From an uncultured Pseudomonadota bacterium (GTDB taxonomy: Bacteria; Pseudomonadota; Gammaproteobacteria; Burkholderiales; SG8-39), in contig CAILKO010000054.1 of the NCBI GenBank assembly GCA_903834835.1, positions 62,001 to 126,000 on the forward strand: a stretch of 64,000 nucleotides of DNA, written 5' to 3'. Position numbers and translations under genes: made by a program. The notes under the pieces are model-generated. The model saw only the letters and a list, made by a program, of their open reading frames with translations, made no database searches and was not told the DNA's origin. Shown here one piece after another: positions 21,641-32,512 of the stretch (position 1 is its first letter; each line of letters starts with the position of its first letter).

Positions 21641-22522
21641 ATGGCACTCGGCTTCGGCAGTCAAGCGCATCGCGATGCCCTCATGGTGGCGGCGCTGCGG
21701 TTCGCGCTCGCGGCGTTGTGGCTCGCGCTCGGCGCCTGCGGCGCAATCGCCGCAGAACCGTCCGGCCCGGACGGAACGGTGGGCGACTACCAGCCGGTCT
21801 CCGGTCAGCCCGGCAAGGATGGCGTCTGGGTGCCTTCTCCGGCCGAGACGGTCGAGAAGATGCTTGATCTGGCGAAGCTCGGGCCGAAGGATTTCGTGGT
21901 CGACCTCGGTTCCGGTGACGGCCGCAACATCATCCTGGCGGCGAAACGCGGCGCGCGCGGCCTGGGCGTCGAGTTCAATGCCGATCTCGTGCAACTGTCG
22001 CGACGCAACGCCGAAAAGGAGGGCGTCGCCCATCTCGTCCAGTTCACGCAGGGCGACATGTTCGAGACGGACTTCTCGCGCGCGACGGTCCTCGCGCTCT
22101 TTCTGCTGCCCGACAACCTGCGCAGGCTGGAACCAGAATTCCGGCGGCTTGCGCCCGGGACCCGTATCGTGGCCAATACCTTCGGCATCGAGGGCTGGTT
22201 GCCGGAGCGTGACGAGTCGATCGGCGGCAATGAATGCCGGGCCTGGTGCCGGGTGATGCTCTATACCGTGCCCGCGCAGGTTGCGGGCAGGTGGAAGGCG
22301 GGCGGCTCGTACTTCGAGATCGTGCAGGAAGTCCAGCGTATCTCCGGGGTTCGCACCCGCGCGAAGGCGAGCATGCCGATCGAAGGCCGGATCGAGGGCA
22401 CGCGCATACGCTTCACTTCGGAGGGTTTGGTGTACGCAGGCGCAGTGAGCGGCGACACGATCCGCGGCACGGTCGAGGTGCGCGGGCACAAGCGCGCCTG
22501 GACCGCGAAACGCGAAGGATGA
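21641..22522 (+). CDS. class I SAM methyltransferase with a signal peptide
   Basis: A 293-residue protein. Residues 15-38 form a hydrophobic segment ending at AIAAEP, a good signal-peptidase site, or a membrane anchor. The SAM-binding motif VVDLGSGDGRN is at about residues 86-96, with GVEF and GDMFETDF further on, and LFLLPDNL as motif IV-like. GGAGG precedes ATG 21641; an in-frame ATG at 21683 is a weaker alternative. A methyltransferase outside the cytoplasm is odd because SAM is cytoplasmic, so the helix may instead anchor it facing inward. A beta-rich C-terminal region of about 80 residues is of unknown role. Alanine dehydrogenase follows 11 bp later. Confidence 0.8.
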   Translation: MALGFGSQAHRDALMVAALRFALAALWLALGACGAIAAEPSGPDGTVGDYQPVSGQPGKDGVWVPSPAETVEKMLDLAKLGPKDFVVDLGSGDGRNIILAAKRGARGLGVEFNADLVQLSRRNAEKEGVAHLVQFTQGDMFETDFSRATVLALFLLPDNLRRLEPEFRRLAPGTRIVANTFGIEGWLPERDESIGGNECRAWCRVMLYTVPAQVAGRWKAGGSYFEIVQEVQRISGVRTRAKASMPIEGRIEGTRIRFTSEGLVYAGAVSGDTIRGTVEVRGHKRAWTAKREG

Positions 22523-22532
22523 AGGCGCGCGG

Positions 22533-23663
22533 ATGCTGATCGGTGTTCCGGGGGAGATCAAGACCGAGGAATACCGCGTCGGCCTCACGCCGGAGAGCGT
22601 GGCCGACCTGGTTGCGCGCGGACACGCGGTGCTCGTGCAGCGCGGCGCGGGCGAGGGCATGGGCGCAGGCGATGCCGATTACCTGCATGCAGGCGCGACG
22701 CTAGCGGCCGATGCGGCCGATATCTTTGGCCGCGCGGAACTGATCGTGAAGGTCAAGGAGCCGCAGGCGATCGAGCGCCGCAGCCTGCGTCGCGGCCAGA
22801 CGCTGTTCACCTATCTGCATCTCGCGCCTGACCCGGACCAGGTGCGCGAGCTGATTGATTCCGGCGTGGTTGCGATTGCCTACGAAACCGTGACTGCCCC
22901 GGAGGGCGGGCTGCCGCTGCTTGCGCCGATGTCGATCGTGGCCGGCCGCATGGCAGCCCAGGTCGCCGCGCGCTTCATGGAGCGGCCGCAGGGCGGGCGC
23001 GGGATACTGATGTCGGCGCCGCCCGGCGCGCAACCGGCGCGGGTACTGGTGCTCGGCGCGGGCACCGTGGGTCTCAACGCGGCGCGTATCGCGCTTGGCA
23101 TGGGCGCGCGCGTGAGCCTGCTCGATCGCAGCGAGGCGGCGCTCGACCGGGCGCGGCGCGAATTGGGCGCCGCGATCGCGCTGGAGGTGAACAGCCCGGG
23201 TGCGCTCGCGCGCGAGCTCGCCGCCGCCGACGCGGTGATCGGCGCAGCGCTCGTGCCCGGCGCGCTTGCGCCCCGGCTCGTCACGCGTGCAATGCTGAAG
23301 ACCATGAAACCCGGTGCGTTGCTGGTGGACGTCGCCATTGATCAGGGCGGCTGCTTCGAGACCTCGCATCCCACCACGCACCGCGATCCGGTCTATGTGG
23401 TGGACGGCATCCTGCACTACTGCGTGGCCAACATGCCCGGTGCGGTGCCGCGCACCTCGGCCTATGCGCTCAACCATGCGACGCTGCCCTTCGTGCGCGC
23501 GCTCGCGGATCTCGGCGTGCGCGCGGCGCTGGGGCGCGACCCGCATCTGCGCGCGGGACTGAATGTCTGTCTCGGGCGCGTGACGCGACCGGAGATCGCC
23601 GCCCAGCACGGCCTCGAATACGCCGCGCCGCTCGAGGTGCTGGCCGGAATCGGGGCCGACTAG
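22533..23663 (+). CDS. ald: alanine dehydrogenase
   Basis: Interconverts L-alanine and pyruvate plus ammonia using NAD. The 376-residue protein has the standard start [20 protein letters not shown], substrate-binding RRSL, Lys in VKVKEP (about 75) and His in YLHLAP (about 96), the dinucleotide-binding VLGAGTVG (173-180), and [15 protein letters not shown] in the C half. GAAGG at proper spacing precedes ATG 22533. It follows the exported methyltransferase so closely that they are probably co-transcribed. One copy of the GTAAC palindrome lies 59 bp downstream. Confidence 0.94.
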   Translation: MLIGVPGEIKTEEYRVGLTPESVADLVARGHAVLVQRGAGEGMGAGDADYLHAGATLAADAADIFGRAELIVKVKEPQAIERRSLRRGQTLFTYLHLAPDPDQVRELIDSGVVAIAYETVTAPEGGLPLLAPMSIVAGRMAAQVAARFMERPQGGRGILMSAPPGAQPARVLVLGAGTVGLNAARIALGMGARVSLLDRSEAALDRARRELGAAIALEVNSPGALARELAAADAVIGAALVPGALAPRLVTRAMLKTMKPGALLVDVAIDQGGCFETSHPTTHRDPVYVVDGILHYCVANMPGAVPRTSAYALNHATLPFVRALADLGVRAALGRDPHLRAGLNVCLGRVTRPEIAAQHGLEYAAPLEVLAGIGAD

Positions 23664-23712
23664 AGGACGCGCTGGAGGACGCACGCGAGGAGAGGGCGCG
23701 CAGGGCCGTGAC

Positions 23713-23746
23713 AATTATGTGGTAACATAAACGTTACTACCTATGC
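23713..23746. repeat. dispersed palindrome copy 2 (GTAAC-N6-GTTAC)
   Basis: The core is at 23722-23737 with spacer ATAAAC; flanks (ATG left, ACCTAT right) match the extended arms of copies 3 and 4 with a few changes. It lies 59 bp after ald and about 115 bp before the acyl-CoA dehydrogenase gene, so it could be an operator for the latter. Confidence 0.6.
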
Positions 23747-23849
23747 CGGCGCATCCGTAAAACACGGGTCGCAGTTCCGCAAGGCGAGCCGCGCTGCCGT
23801 TTCGCCGTGCGAGGCGCTAAGCTCGGCATTACAAACTGGAGTGAGGACG

Positions 23850-25001
23850 ATGGATTTTCGTTTGCCTGAAGAACTGGTGGCGTTCAAGGACAGCCTGCGA
23901 CGCTTCATCGAAAAGGAAGTGCTGCCGCACGAGGCGCGCGTGCAGCGCGATGGCCTGGATCGCGGCCTCGCGCGCGACCTGTCGGAGAAGACGCGCGCGG
24001 CCGGCTGGTGGTTTCTCGATCTGCCGGAGTCCGCAGGCGGCCAGGGGCTGAGTCTGCTCGGCATGTCGGTGTTCTGGGAGGAGGTAAGCCGCACGGTGGC
24101 GATACCGGCGCGCGATACCGACATCTTCGGCCCGGTGGTCGGGCCGATCGTGGGCGGCCTGCAGGGTGTGCAGGCCGAGCGCTACCTGCAACCGGTCATG
24201 CGCGGCGAGAAGCGCGTGTGCTTCGCGCAGACCGAGCCCGACGCCGGGGCGGATCCCGCCGGCATGCGCACGCGCGCGGTGCGCAAGGACGGCTACTACC
24301 TGCTGAACGGGCGCAAGCGTTTCATCACCGCGGCGGATCGCGCGGATTTCGCCACCGTGTTCGCGGTGACCGATCCTGTCGAAGGCATGGAGCGGCCGGT
24401 GTCCTGTCTGCTCGTCGACATGACCATGCCGGGGGTGCGCATCGCGCGCCTGCAGGAAACCATGATGGGCGAGCGACCCTGCGAGATCGAGTTCGAGAAC
24501 GTCGAGGTGCCGGCGGAGAACCTGGTCGGCGTCGAGGGCGGCGGATTCCGTCTGGCGCAGAAATGGATCAATCACGGGCGCATCCGCCACGGCGCGCGCG
24601 CCTGCGGCGTGGCGGAGCGCTGCATCGAACTCGCGGCGAGCTATGCGAAACAGCGCAAGACCTTCGGCGCCCCGCTCGCGGATCGCCAGGCCGTGCAGTG
24701 GATGCTGGCCGATTCCTACACCGACGTGCACGCGACGCGCCTCATGGTGCAGAACGCCGCCTGGCGCGCCGACCAGGGCGAGGATGTGCGCGCCGAGTCC
24801 TACATGGTGAAACTCTTCGGCGACGAGATGGGCTTTCGCGCCGCCGATCGCTGCATGCAGATCCACGGCGGCATCGGCCTTACGCTCGATCTGCCGATCG
24901 AGCGCTTCTGGCGCGATCAGCGCAGCTTTCTCATCACAGAAGGCCCGTCCGAAGTCATGCGCATGGCGATCGCGCGCCACGTGCTGCGTCAATACGGCTA
25001 G
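23850..25001 (+). CDS. acyl-CoA dehydrogenase family protein
   Basis: A 383-residue FAD enzyme of the acyl-CoA dehydrogenase fold. It has N-terminal helices (EELVAFKDSLRRFIEKE), the FAD/substrate region CFAQTEPDAGADPAG and LNGRKRFITAADRADF, RKTFGAPLADRQAVQ in the C-terminal bundle, and the terminal TEGPSEVMRMAIAR, whose Glu is the probable catalytic base. GTG 23841 opens the frame but ATG 23850 gives the normal start. A CaiB-type CoA-transferase follows 16 bp later, so the pair probably activates and oxidises an organic acid. The substrate class is unknown. Confidence 0.9.
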   Translation: MDFRLPEELVAFKDSLRRFIEKEVLPHEARVQRDGLDRGLARDLSEKTRAAGWWFLDLPESAGGQGLSLLGMSVFWEEVSRTVAIPARDTDIFGPVVGPIVGGLQGVQAERYLQPVMRGEKRVCFAQTEPDAGADPAGMRTRAVRKDGYYLLNGRKRFITAADRADFATVFAVTDPVEGMERPVSCLLVDMTMPGVRIARLQETMMGERPCEIEFENVEVPAENLVGVEGGGFRLAQKWINHGRIRHGARACGVAERCIELAASYAKQRKTFGAPLADRQAVQWMLADSYTDVHATRLMVQNAAWRADQGEDVRAESYMVKLFGDEMGFRAADRCMQIHGGIGLTLDLPIERFWRDQRSFLITEGPSEVMRMAIARHVLRQYG

Positions 25002-25017
25002 AAAAGGAACCTTACAG

Positions 25018-26148
25018 ATGGCCAGTGCACTCTCCTCCATCCGCGTGCTCGACATGGGCACCATCATCACCGCGCCCTACGCGGGGCGCATCCTCGCCGA
25101 GTTCGGCGCCGAGGTGATCAAGATCGAACAGCCGAAGGGCGACCCGTTCCGCTACTTCCGCACCGATGTGAATCCGTCGTTTGCCGCCTACAACAAGGGC
25201 AAGAAGAGCGTCACGCTCGATCTGACGCAGGAGCGCGACAAGGCGCGCCTGCACGGGCTGCTCAAGGAGGCCGACGTGCTGCTGGACAATTTCCGCCCGG
25301 GTGTGCTGACCAAACTCGGCTTCGATCCGGCGGCGCTTGCCGAGCGTTATCCGCGTCTCATCCATTGCTCGATCAGCGGTTTCGGTGCCGACGGGCCCTA
25401 CAGCCGCCGGCCGGCCTACGATGCCGTGGCGCAGGGGATGAGCGGCATTTCCAGTCTGTCGGTCGATCCGCAGAATCCGCGCCTCTCCGGTCCGGTGGTC
25501 GCGGACACCATCACCGGCATGTACGCGGTGATGGGCATCCTCGCCGCGCTCGAGGAGCGCCACCGCACGGGGCGCGGCGCGCGCGTGGAGGTGAACATGC
25601 TGGAGGCCTGCATGGCCTATATCAGCGGCGAGTTCGCGATGGCGGCGCATGCCGGGAAGGATCCGGGGATCTATTCCCGCGTCGCGGGCTCGCAGTCCTT
25701 CGCCTTCCGCTGTGCGGACGGCAAGCTGCTTGCGATCCACATGTCCTCTCAGGAGAAGTTCTGGCTCGCGCTGCTGCGCGCGCTCGATCGCAACGATCTG
25801 GCCACCGATCCGCGCTTCGCCACACGCGCGGACCGCGTGGCGGGCTACGAACTGCTGCAGGAAGTGCTGGGCGCGGAATTCGCGCGCCACACCCGTGCCA
25901 GGATCTCTGCTGCGCTGGAGAAGGAGGACGTTCCCTTCGGCGCGCTGAACAGCCTCAGCGAAGTGTTCGACGATCCGCAGGTGCGGCATCTCGGGTCCAT
26001 CGAACGCGACACGCGCAGCGGCGAGGAAATCGTCACCGTGCGCCGGCCGGTGCTGCTGAACGGCAAGCGCGACGAGTATTCGGGTACGGTGCCGGAACTC
26101 GGCGCGGACAACGCGATGCTGGAGCGGCTGGACGTCAGCGGCGCCTGA
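25018..26148 (+). CDS. CaiB/BaiF family CoA-transferase
   Basis: A 376-residue class III CoA-transferase that moves CoA between carboxylic acids. Signature sequences are VLDMGTIITAPYAGRILAEFGAEVIKIE at the start, DNFRPGVLTKLG, HCSISGFGADGPYSRRPAYD and the catalytic Asp in VVADTITGMYAVMGILAAL near residue 163. The C-terminal half carries the SEVFDDPQV motif. It is transcribed with the acyl-CoA dehydrogenase. It ends 43 bp before the long GTAAC palindrome and is convergent with ligA. Confidence 0.92.
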   Translation: MASALSSIRVLDMGTIITAPYAGRILAEFGAEVIKIEQPKGDPFRYFRTDVNPSFAAYNKGKKSVTLDLTQERDKARLHGLLKEADVLLDNFRPGVLTKLGFDPAALAERYPRLIHCSISGFGADGPYSRRPAYDAVAQGMSGISSLSVDPQNPRLSGPVVADTITGMYAVMGILAALEERHRTGRGARVEVNMLEACMAYISGEFAMAAHAGKDPGIYSRVAGSQSFAFRCADGKLLAIHMSSQEKFWLALLRALDRNDLATDPRFATRADRVAGYELLQEVLGAEFARHTRARISAALEKEDVPFGALNSLSEVFDDPQVRHLGSIERDTRSGEEIVTVRRPVLLNGKRDEYSGTVPELGADNAMLERLDVSGA

Positions 26149-26181
26149 GTGCCGGGCAGAGGAGCGCAGGGACGCAGCAAC

Positions 26182-28345
<2,164 letters not shown>

Positions 28346-29251
28346 TCAGTCGCCCTGCACGGCGAGCAGGCCGGCGCGTCCCGATACGGAACCGCGCAGC
28401 ACTTCATGTGCCGGGAGCGATGCCGGATCGAGCGTGCGCGCGAGCGCGTCGAGCGAGACGAGGTCGTAGCCTTGTTCACGCCAGCCTACGAGCAGCGTTT
28501 CGAAAGCGGGCAGGAAGAGTCCGCCCTCCAGTTCCGCATGCAGCGTGAATACATGGCAGGACTCCGGGGCTGCACGGGTAAGTGTAAGCACCTGCGCCGC
28601 GACCGTGCTTTCCGTGATGCCGTTCAGGCCGATCAATTCATCCAGCGTCGGCAGCGTGGTCGGGAGCTGCAGGCAGCCGGCGCGCTCGCCATTCCACAGC
28701 GGCAGGAAGGGCCCGCGTCCGCGTGTGTCCGAGGCCCAGACCATGCCGGCCTCGTCCTCGCAGCGCGCCGCGTGCACGTTGGTCTGCCAGCCCGCCGCCC
28801 CGTGGCCGCGAGCCGGCGTGCCGAAGATCTCGGCGTAGCGCGTCGCCGCAAGACCGAACTCGCGCGCCGTCCACGCGGCATCCGCCTCTGCCACGCCGTC
28901 CTGCCAGCGCACATGGTCCCAGCAATGTATGCCCGTATCGAAGCCCGCCTCGCGCGCCGCCAGCATCGTCTGCCCGCAGTCGCGCCCGATGTCCGGTCCC
29001 GGCAGCAACGTGCCGTAGAGCAGCGTGCGCAGTCCGTAGTGACGCAGCACCGACGTGCGCGCAACCTTGCCCACGAAGCCTCGATGACTGCGCCGGAACA
29101 CGCGCTGCACCGCGCGCCCCGTGTGGTCCGGCCCGAGGCTGAACAGGAAGCTCGCGCCGGCGCCGTACCTTTGAAGCACATCGATCAGGCGCGGTGTCCC
29201 CTCGCGCGTGCCGCGATGGGTGTCGACGTCGATTTTCAGGGCGAGTTTCAA
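28346..29251 (-). CDS. arnD: 4-deoxy-4-formamido-L-arabinose-phosphoundecaprenol deformylase
   Basis: Polysaccharide-deacetylase-fold enzyme that removes the formyl group from undecaprenyl-phosphate-Ara4FN at the inner membrane. The 301-residue protein starts LKIDVDTHRGT with the metal-binding Asp-Asp-like pair, has GIHCWDHVRWQ near residue 107 and HAELEGG near 245, matching ArnD. The start codon is TTG, positioned like the family N-terminus MKxxxLRIDVDT. It is the last arn gene before ligA. A 22-bp perfect hairpin lies in the 192-bp gap to the preceding gene. Confidence 0.93.
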   Translation of the reverse strand: MKLALKIDVDTHRGTREGTPRLIDVLQRYGAGASFLFSLGPDHTGRAVQRVFRRSHRGFVGKVARTSVLRHYGLRTLLYGTLLPGPDIGRDCGQTMLAAREAGFDTGIHCWDHVRWQDGVAEADAAWTAREFGLAATRYAEIFGTPARGHGAAGWQTNVHAARCEDEAGMVWASDTRGRGPFLPLWNGERAGCLQLPTTLPTLDELIGLNGITESTVAAQVLTLTRAAPESCHVFTLHAELEGGLFLPAFETLLVGWREQGYDLVSLDALARTLDPASLPAHEVLRGSVSGRAGLLAVQGD

Positions 29252-29336
29252 GGGCTTGGGAAGGGCCGGAAGGCGCGTCGGTGGAGCGTAGAAAATCTCT
29301 CGGTAGAGGATCGGTGCCGGTATTGATTTTCCATGG

Positions 29337-29383
29337 TCTCCCCGAAAACGACGTCTGCTGCGCAGACGTCGTTTTCGGGGAGA
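29337..29383. repeat. 47-nt perfect hairpin (22-bp stem, 3-nt loop) inside the arn operon
   Basis: Arms at 29337-29358 and 29362-29383 are perfectly complementary around a TGC loop. It lies between arnA-dehydrogenase and arnD, both minus. There is no following T-run on either strand. A role as RNA processing, attenuation or stabilising structure is possible, as is a remnant inverted repeat. Confidence 0.75.
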
Positions 29384-29443
29384 TGTCTTAAAGGCAAACC
29401 CGCACCGAGCCCGGTTGAGGTGAAGGTCAGCGCGCGTGATTCC

Positions 29444-30487
29444 TCAGTTCACCAGCTCGCGAGCGAGCGCCACCTTGTCGCGATAGGCCTCGAATATCCG
29501 CGCGAGCGCGTCCTGCATCTTGATCCGCGGCCGCCAGCCGAGTTCGCGCTTGGTGTTGGTGATTTTCGGCACGCGGTTCTGGACGTCCTGGTAGCCCTTG
29601 CCGTAGTAATCGCCTGCGGTGGTGCCGACAATCTTCACTTTTTTCGCGCTGACCCGGTATTCGGGATATTCCAGCGCAAGCGCGAGCATGGTTTCGGCGA
29701 GTTCGCGCACCGAGATGTTGTTGGCCGGGTTGCCGATGTTGTAGATCTTGCCGCTCGCGATGCCGCCCGGGTTGGCGGCGATCTTCATCAATGCGTCGAT
29801 GCCGTCCTGGATGTCGGTGAAGGCGCGCTTCTGGTGCCCGCCGTCGACGAGCTTGATGTTTTCGCCGCGAATGATGTGACCGAGAAACTGGGTGACGACG
29901 CGCGAGCTGCCTTCCTTCTGGGTGTGGATGGAATCGAGGCCGGAGCCGATCCAGTTGAAGGGACGGAACAGCGTGAAGTCTAGTCCCTGTTCCATGCCGT
30001 AGGCCCAGATCACGCGGTCCATGAGCTGCTTGGCGCAGGCGTAGATCCAGCGGGTTTTCTCGATCGGTCCGTAGACCAGCGGCGAGCTGGCCGGGTCGAA
30101 CTCGCGGTCGGTGCTCATGCCGTAGACCTCGGAGGTCGACGGGAACATCAGGCGTTTGCCGTGGCGCACACAGGCGCGCACGATCGGCAGGTTGGCTTCG
30201 AAGTCTAGTTCGAACACCCGCAGCGGCTGCTTCACATAGGTGGCGGGCGTCGCGATCGCCACCAGCGGGATCACGGTGTCGCACTTGCGGATGTGGTACT
30301 CGATCCACTCGCGATTGATGGTGATATCGCCTTCGAAGAAGTGAAAGCGCTTCTCCGCCATGAGATCCTCGATGCGATCGGTCTGCATGTCCATGCCGTA
30401 GACCTCCCAGTCGGTGGTCTCGATGATCCGCCGCGACAGGTGGTGGCCGACAAAGCCGTTGACGCCGAGTATCAGGATGCGTTGCAT
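29444..30487 (-). CDS. arnA: UDP-glucuronic acid decarboxylase/oxidase (C-terminal half of ArnA as a separate gene)
   Basis: Oxidises and decarboxylates UDP-GlcA to UDP-4-keto-pentose, the first committed step in L-Ara4N synthesis. The 347-residue SDR protein begins ILGVNGFVGHHLSRRI (NAD-binding), carries STSEVYG and the YACAKQLMD Tyr/Lys pair around residue 155, FTLFRPFNWIG and AFTDIQDGIDA. In enterobacteria this domain is fused to the formyltransferase as ArnA; here the two are adjacent genes with 65 bp between. The sugar nucleotide dehydrogenase that makes UDP-GlcA is not in the window. Confidence 0.94.
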   Translation of the reverse strand: MQRILILGVNGFVGHHLSRRIIETTDWEVYGMDMQTDRIEDLMAEKRFHFFEGDITINREWIEYHIRKCDTVIPLVAIATPATYVKQPLRVFELDFEANLPIVRACVRHGKRLMFPSTSEVYGMSTDREFDPASSPLVYGPIEKTRWIYACAKQLMDRVIWAYGMEQGLDFTLFRPFNWIGSGLDSIHTQKEGSSRVVTQFLGHIIRGENIKLVDGGHQKRAFTDIQDGIDALMKIAANPGGIASGKIYNIGNPANNISVRELAETMLALALEYPEYRVSAKKVKIVGTTAGDYYGKGYQDVQNRVPKITNTKRELGWRPRIKMQDALARIFEAYRDKVALARELVN

Positions 30488-30552
30488 GATTGCGCTTTCC
30501 GAATTTTTTGTAAGTACGCAGGGGCGCTAGGGTACAGGGTTGCGGGCATGGC

Positions 30553-31545
30553 TCAGGCCGGGAACAGCGGTCCGCGCCCGAAGCGCAGCGCGAATTCTGC
30601 GACGCCGAGCGGCTTGCCGTCGAGCGCGAGTTCAAGGAGCGCGAGTGCGCTGCCGTCCGCGCAGATGGCGCCCACATGGGCCGCGCCTTCGGGCGCCAGC
30701 AGCAGCGCCGGGCGTGGCGCGAGCACTGCAGGCCGTTCCCCCGGGGTCTCGATCACCCGCGTGCGGTACACGTACAGGCGCGCGCCGTCGAGTTCGGCGT
30801 AGGCGCCGGGGTAGGGGGGCGCCACCGCGCGCACGAGGTTGTGGATGGACCGCGCGTTCTGGCGCCAGTCGATGCGTCCGTCTTCCGGCCGACGCCCGCC
30901 GAAGTAGCTGCCAAGCGCCAGGTTCTGTTCCTCGAGTTGCAGACTGCCGTCGACCAGCCCAGGCAGCGCGCGGCGCAGCACGCGTTCGGCCGCACCGGTC
31001 ACGCGTGCGAATACTTCGGCGGCGGTGTCGTCGGGGCCGATCGGTACGGCCTCCCGTCCAGCGATGCGCCCGGCATCGGGCTTCGCCACCATCTCGTGCA
31101 GCGTGGCGCCGGTTTCCGATTCGCCGTGCAGCACGGCCCAGTTGACCGGCACGCGGCCGCGGTAACGCGGCAGCAGGGAGCCGTGCATGTTGTAGGCGCC
31201 GCGTGCGGCGAGCTCCAGTATCGCGACCGGCAGCATGCGCCGGTAATAGAACGAGAAGATGAAATCCGGCCGCGCCGCGCGCACGGCGGCCGCGAGCGCC
31301 GCTTCGTCCAGGTCCTCGGCATGCCGGACCGGGATGCCGTGCCGGGCGGCAAGCTCGGCCACGCTCGCAAACCAGCGGTTTTCGGCCGGGTCGTCGCGAT
31401 GCGTGACCACGAGCGGAATCCCCAGGCCTGCGTCGATCAGCACCTGCAGGCAGCGCACGCCGACATCGTGATAGGCAAACACGACTGCACGCGTCCCGGC
31501 GTCCGGGCCGGCCGCCGCGCCCGGCGCGCGGGTGTCAGGGCTCAC
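30553..31545 (-). CDS. UDP-Ara4N formyltransferase (N-terminal half of ArnA as a separate gene)
   Basis: Adds a formyl group from 10-formyl-tetrahydrofolate to UDP-L-Ara4N. The 330-residue protein has the formyltransferase catalytic set: Asn-Met-His in YNMHGSLLPRYRGRVPVNWAV and Asp in LHEMVAKPDAG, near residues 121 and 157. The C-terminal FmtC-like domain follows. The start codon is GTG, overlapping the arnC stop by 11 bp, so these genes are translationally linked. It is equivalent to the N domain of ArnA. Confidence 0.92.
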   Translation of the reverse strand: MSPDTRAPGAAAGPDAGTRAVVFAYHDVGVRCLQVLIDAGLGIPLVVTHRDDPAENRWFASVAELAARHGIPVRHAEDLDEAALAAAVRAARPDFIFSFYYRRMLPVAILELAARGAYNMHGSLLPRYRGRVPVNWAVLHGESETGATLHEMVAKPDAGRIAGREAVPIGPDDTAAEVFARVTGAAERVLRRALPGLVDGSLQLEEQNLALGSYFGGRRPEDGRIDWRQNARSIHNLVRAVAPPYPGAYAELDGARLYVYRTRVIETPGERPAVLAPRPALLLAPEGAAHVGAICADGSALALLELALDGKPLGVAEFALRFGRGPLFPA

Positions 31546-32512
31546 GATGATCGCTGCGTTCGAGCACCGCGCGCACGCGGTAGCGCGGCCGGTGGCGCAC
31601 CTGCTCGTAGATGCGCCCGACGTATTCGCCGACCAGTCCGAGCCCGAAGAGCAGGATGCCGATCAGGAAGAACTGCAGGATGTCGCGATCCCACAGAAGC
31701 TTCCAGGCGCTCTCGGGAGTGCCCGCCGCAATGCGTTGCAGCATCACCACCACATAGGTGCCCACCGAGCCGAGCGCAATCAGAATGCCGAGCATCGCGA
31801 ACAGCTGCAGCGGCAGCAGCGAGAACCCGGTAACCAGATCGAAGTTGAGATGGATCAGGCGCCAGAGCGAATACTTGGAGACGCCCGCAGCGCGCTCCTC
31901 GTGCTTCACCGGGACTTCCGCGGGGTTCTGCGCGAAGGTGTAGGCGAGCGCCGGGATGAAGGTATTCACCTCGCGGCACTCGTTGATCGACTCGACGATC
32001 TCGCGGCTGTAGGCGCGCAGCATGCAGCCCTGATCGGTCAGCCGGATATCGGTGATGCGCTCGCGCAGGCCGTTCATCATGCGCGAAGCTAGCCGGCGGA
32101 ACAGCGTGTCGCGGCGCATCTGGCGCACGCCGCCGACGAAGTCGTGCCCGCGGTCCATGCACTCGAGCAGCCTGCCGATCTCCTCGGGCGGGTTCTGCAG
32201 ATCCGCATCCAGCGTGACGATGCGCTCGCCGCGGCAGCGCTCGAAGCCGGCCATGATCGCCATGTGCTGGCCGAAGTTCCCGGCAAGCACGACGACGCGG
32301 GTCACATCGGCGCGCAGCGCATGCTGGGCGCGCAGCATGGCCACCGAGCGATCGCGGCTGCCGTCGTCGACGAAGATGAGTTCATAGACAAGACCGAGCG
32401 CGTCGAGCGCCGGATAGAGTCGCGCGAAGAGCGCCGCGAGCACAGCCTCTTCGTTGTAGACCGGGATGACGACGCTCAGCGCGGGCTGGCCGGACTGCGG
32501 GGACGAACTCAT
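31535..32512 (-). CDS. arnC: undecaprenyl-phosphate Ara4FN transferase
   Basis: GT2 glycosyltransferase that transfers Ara4FN to undecaprenyl phosphate on the inner membrane. The 325-residue protein has VVIPVYNEE, FVDDGSRDRS, TLDADLQNPPEE (metal-binding DxD), the RLTDQGCMLRAYSR segment, and two C-terminal helices (residues 238-262 and 278-301). ATG 32512 overlaps the arnB stop (ATGA). Confidence 0.94.
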   Translation of the reverse strand: MSSSPQSGQPALSVVIPVYNEEAVLAALFARLYPALDALGLVYELIFVDDGSRDRSVAMLRAQHALRADVTRVVVLAGNFGQHMAIMAGFERCRGERIVTLDADLQNPPEEIGRLLECMDRGHDFVGGVRQMRRDTLFRRLASRMMNGLRERITDIRLTDQGCMLRAYSREIVESINECREVNTFIPALAYTFAQNPAEVPVKHEERAAGVSKYSLWRLIHLNFDLVTGFSLLPLQLFAMLGILIALGSVGTYVVVMLQRIAAGTPESAWKLLWDRDILQFFLIGILLFGLGLVGEYVGRIYEQVRHRPRYRVRAVLERSDHREP

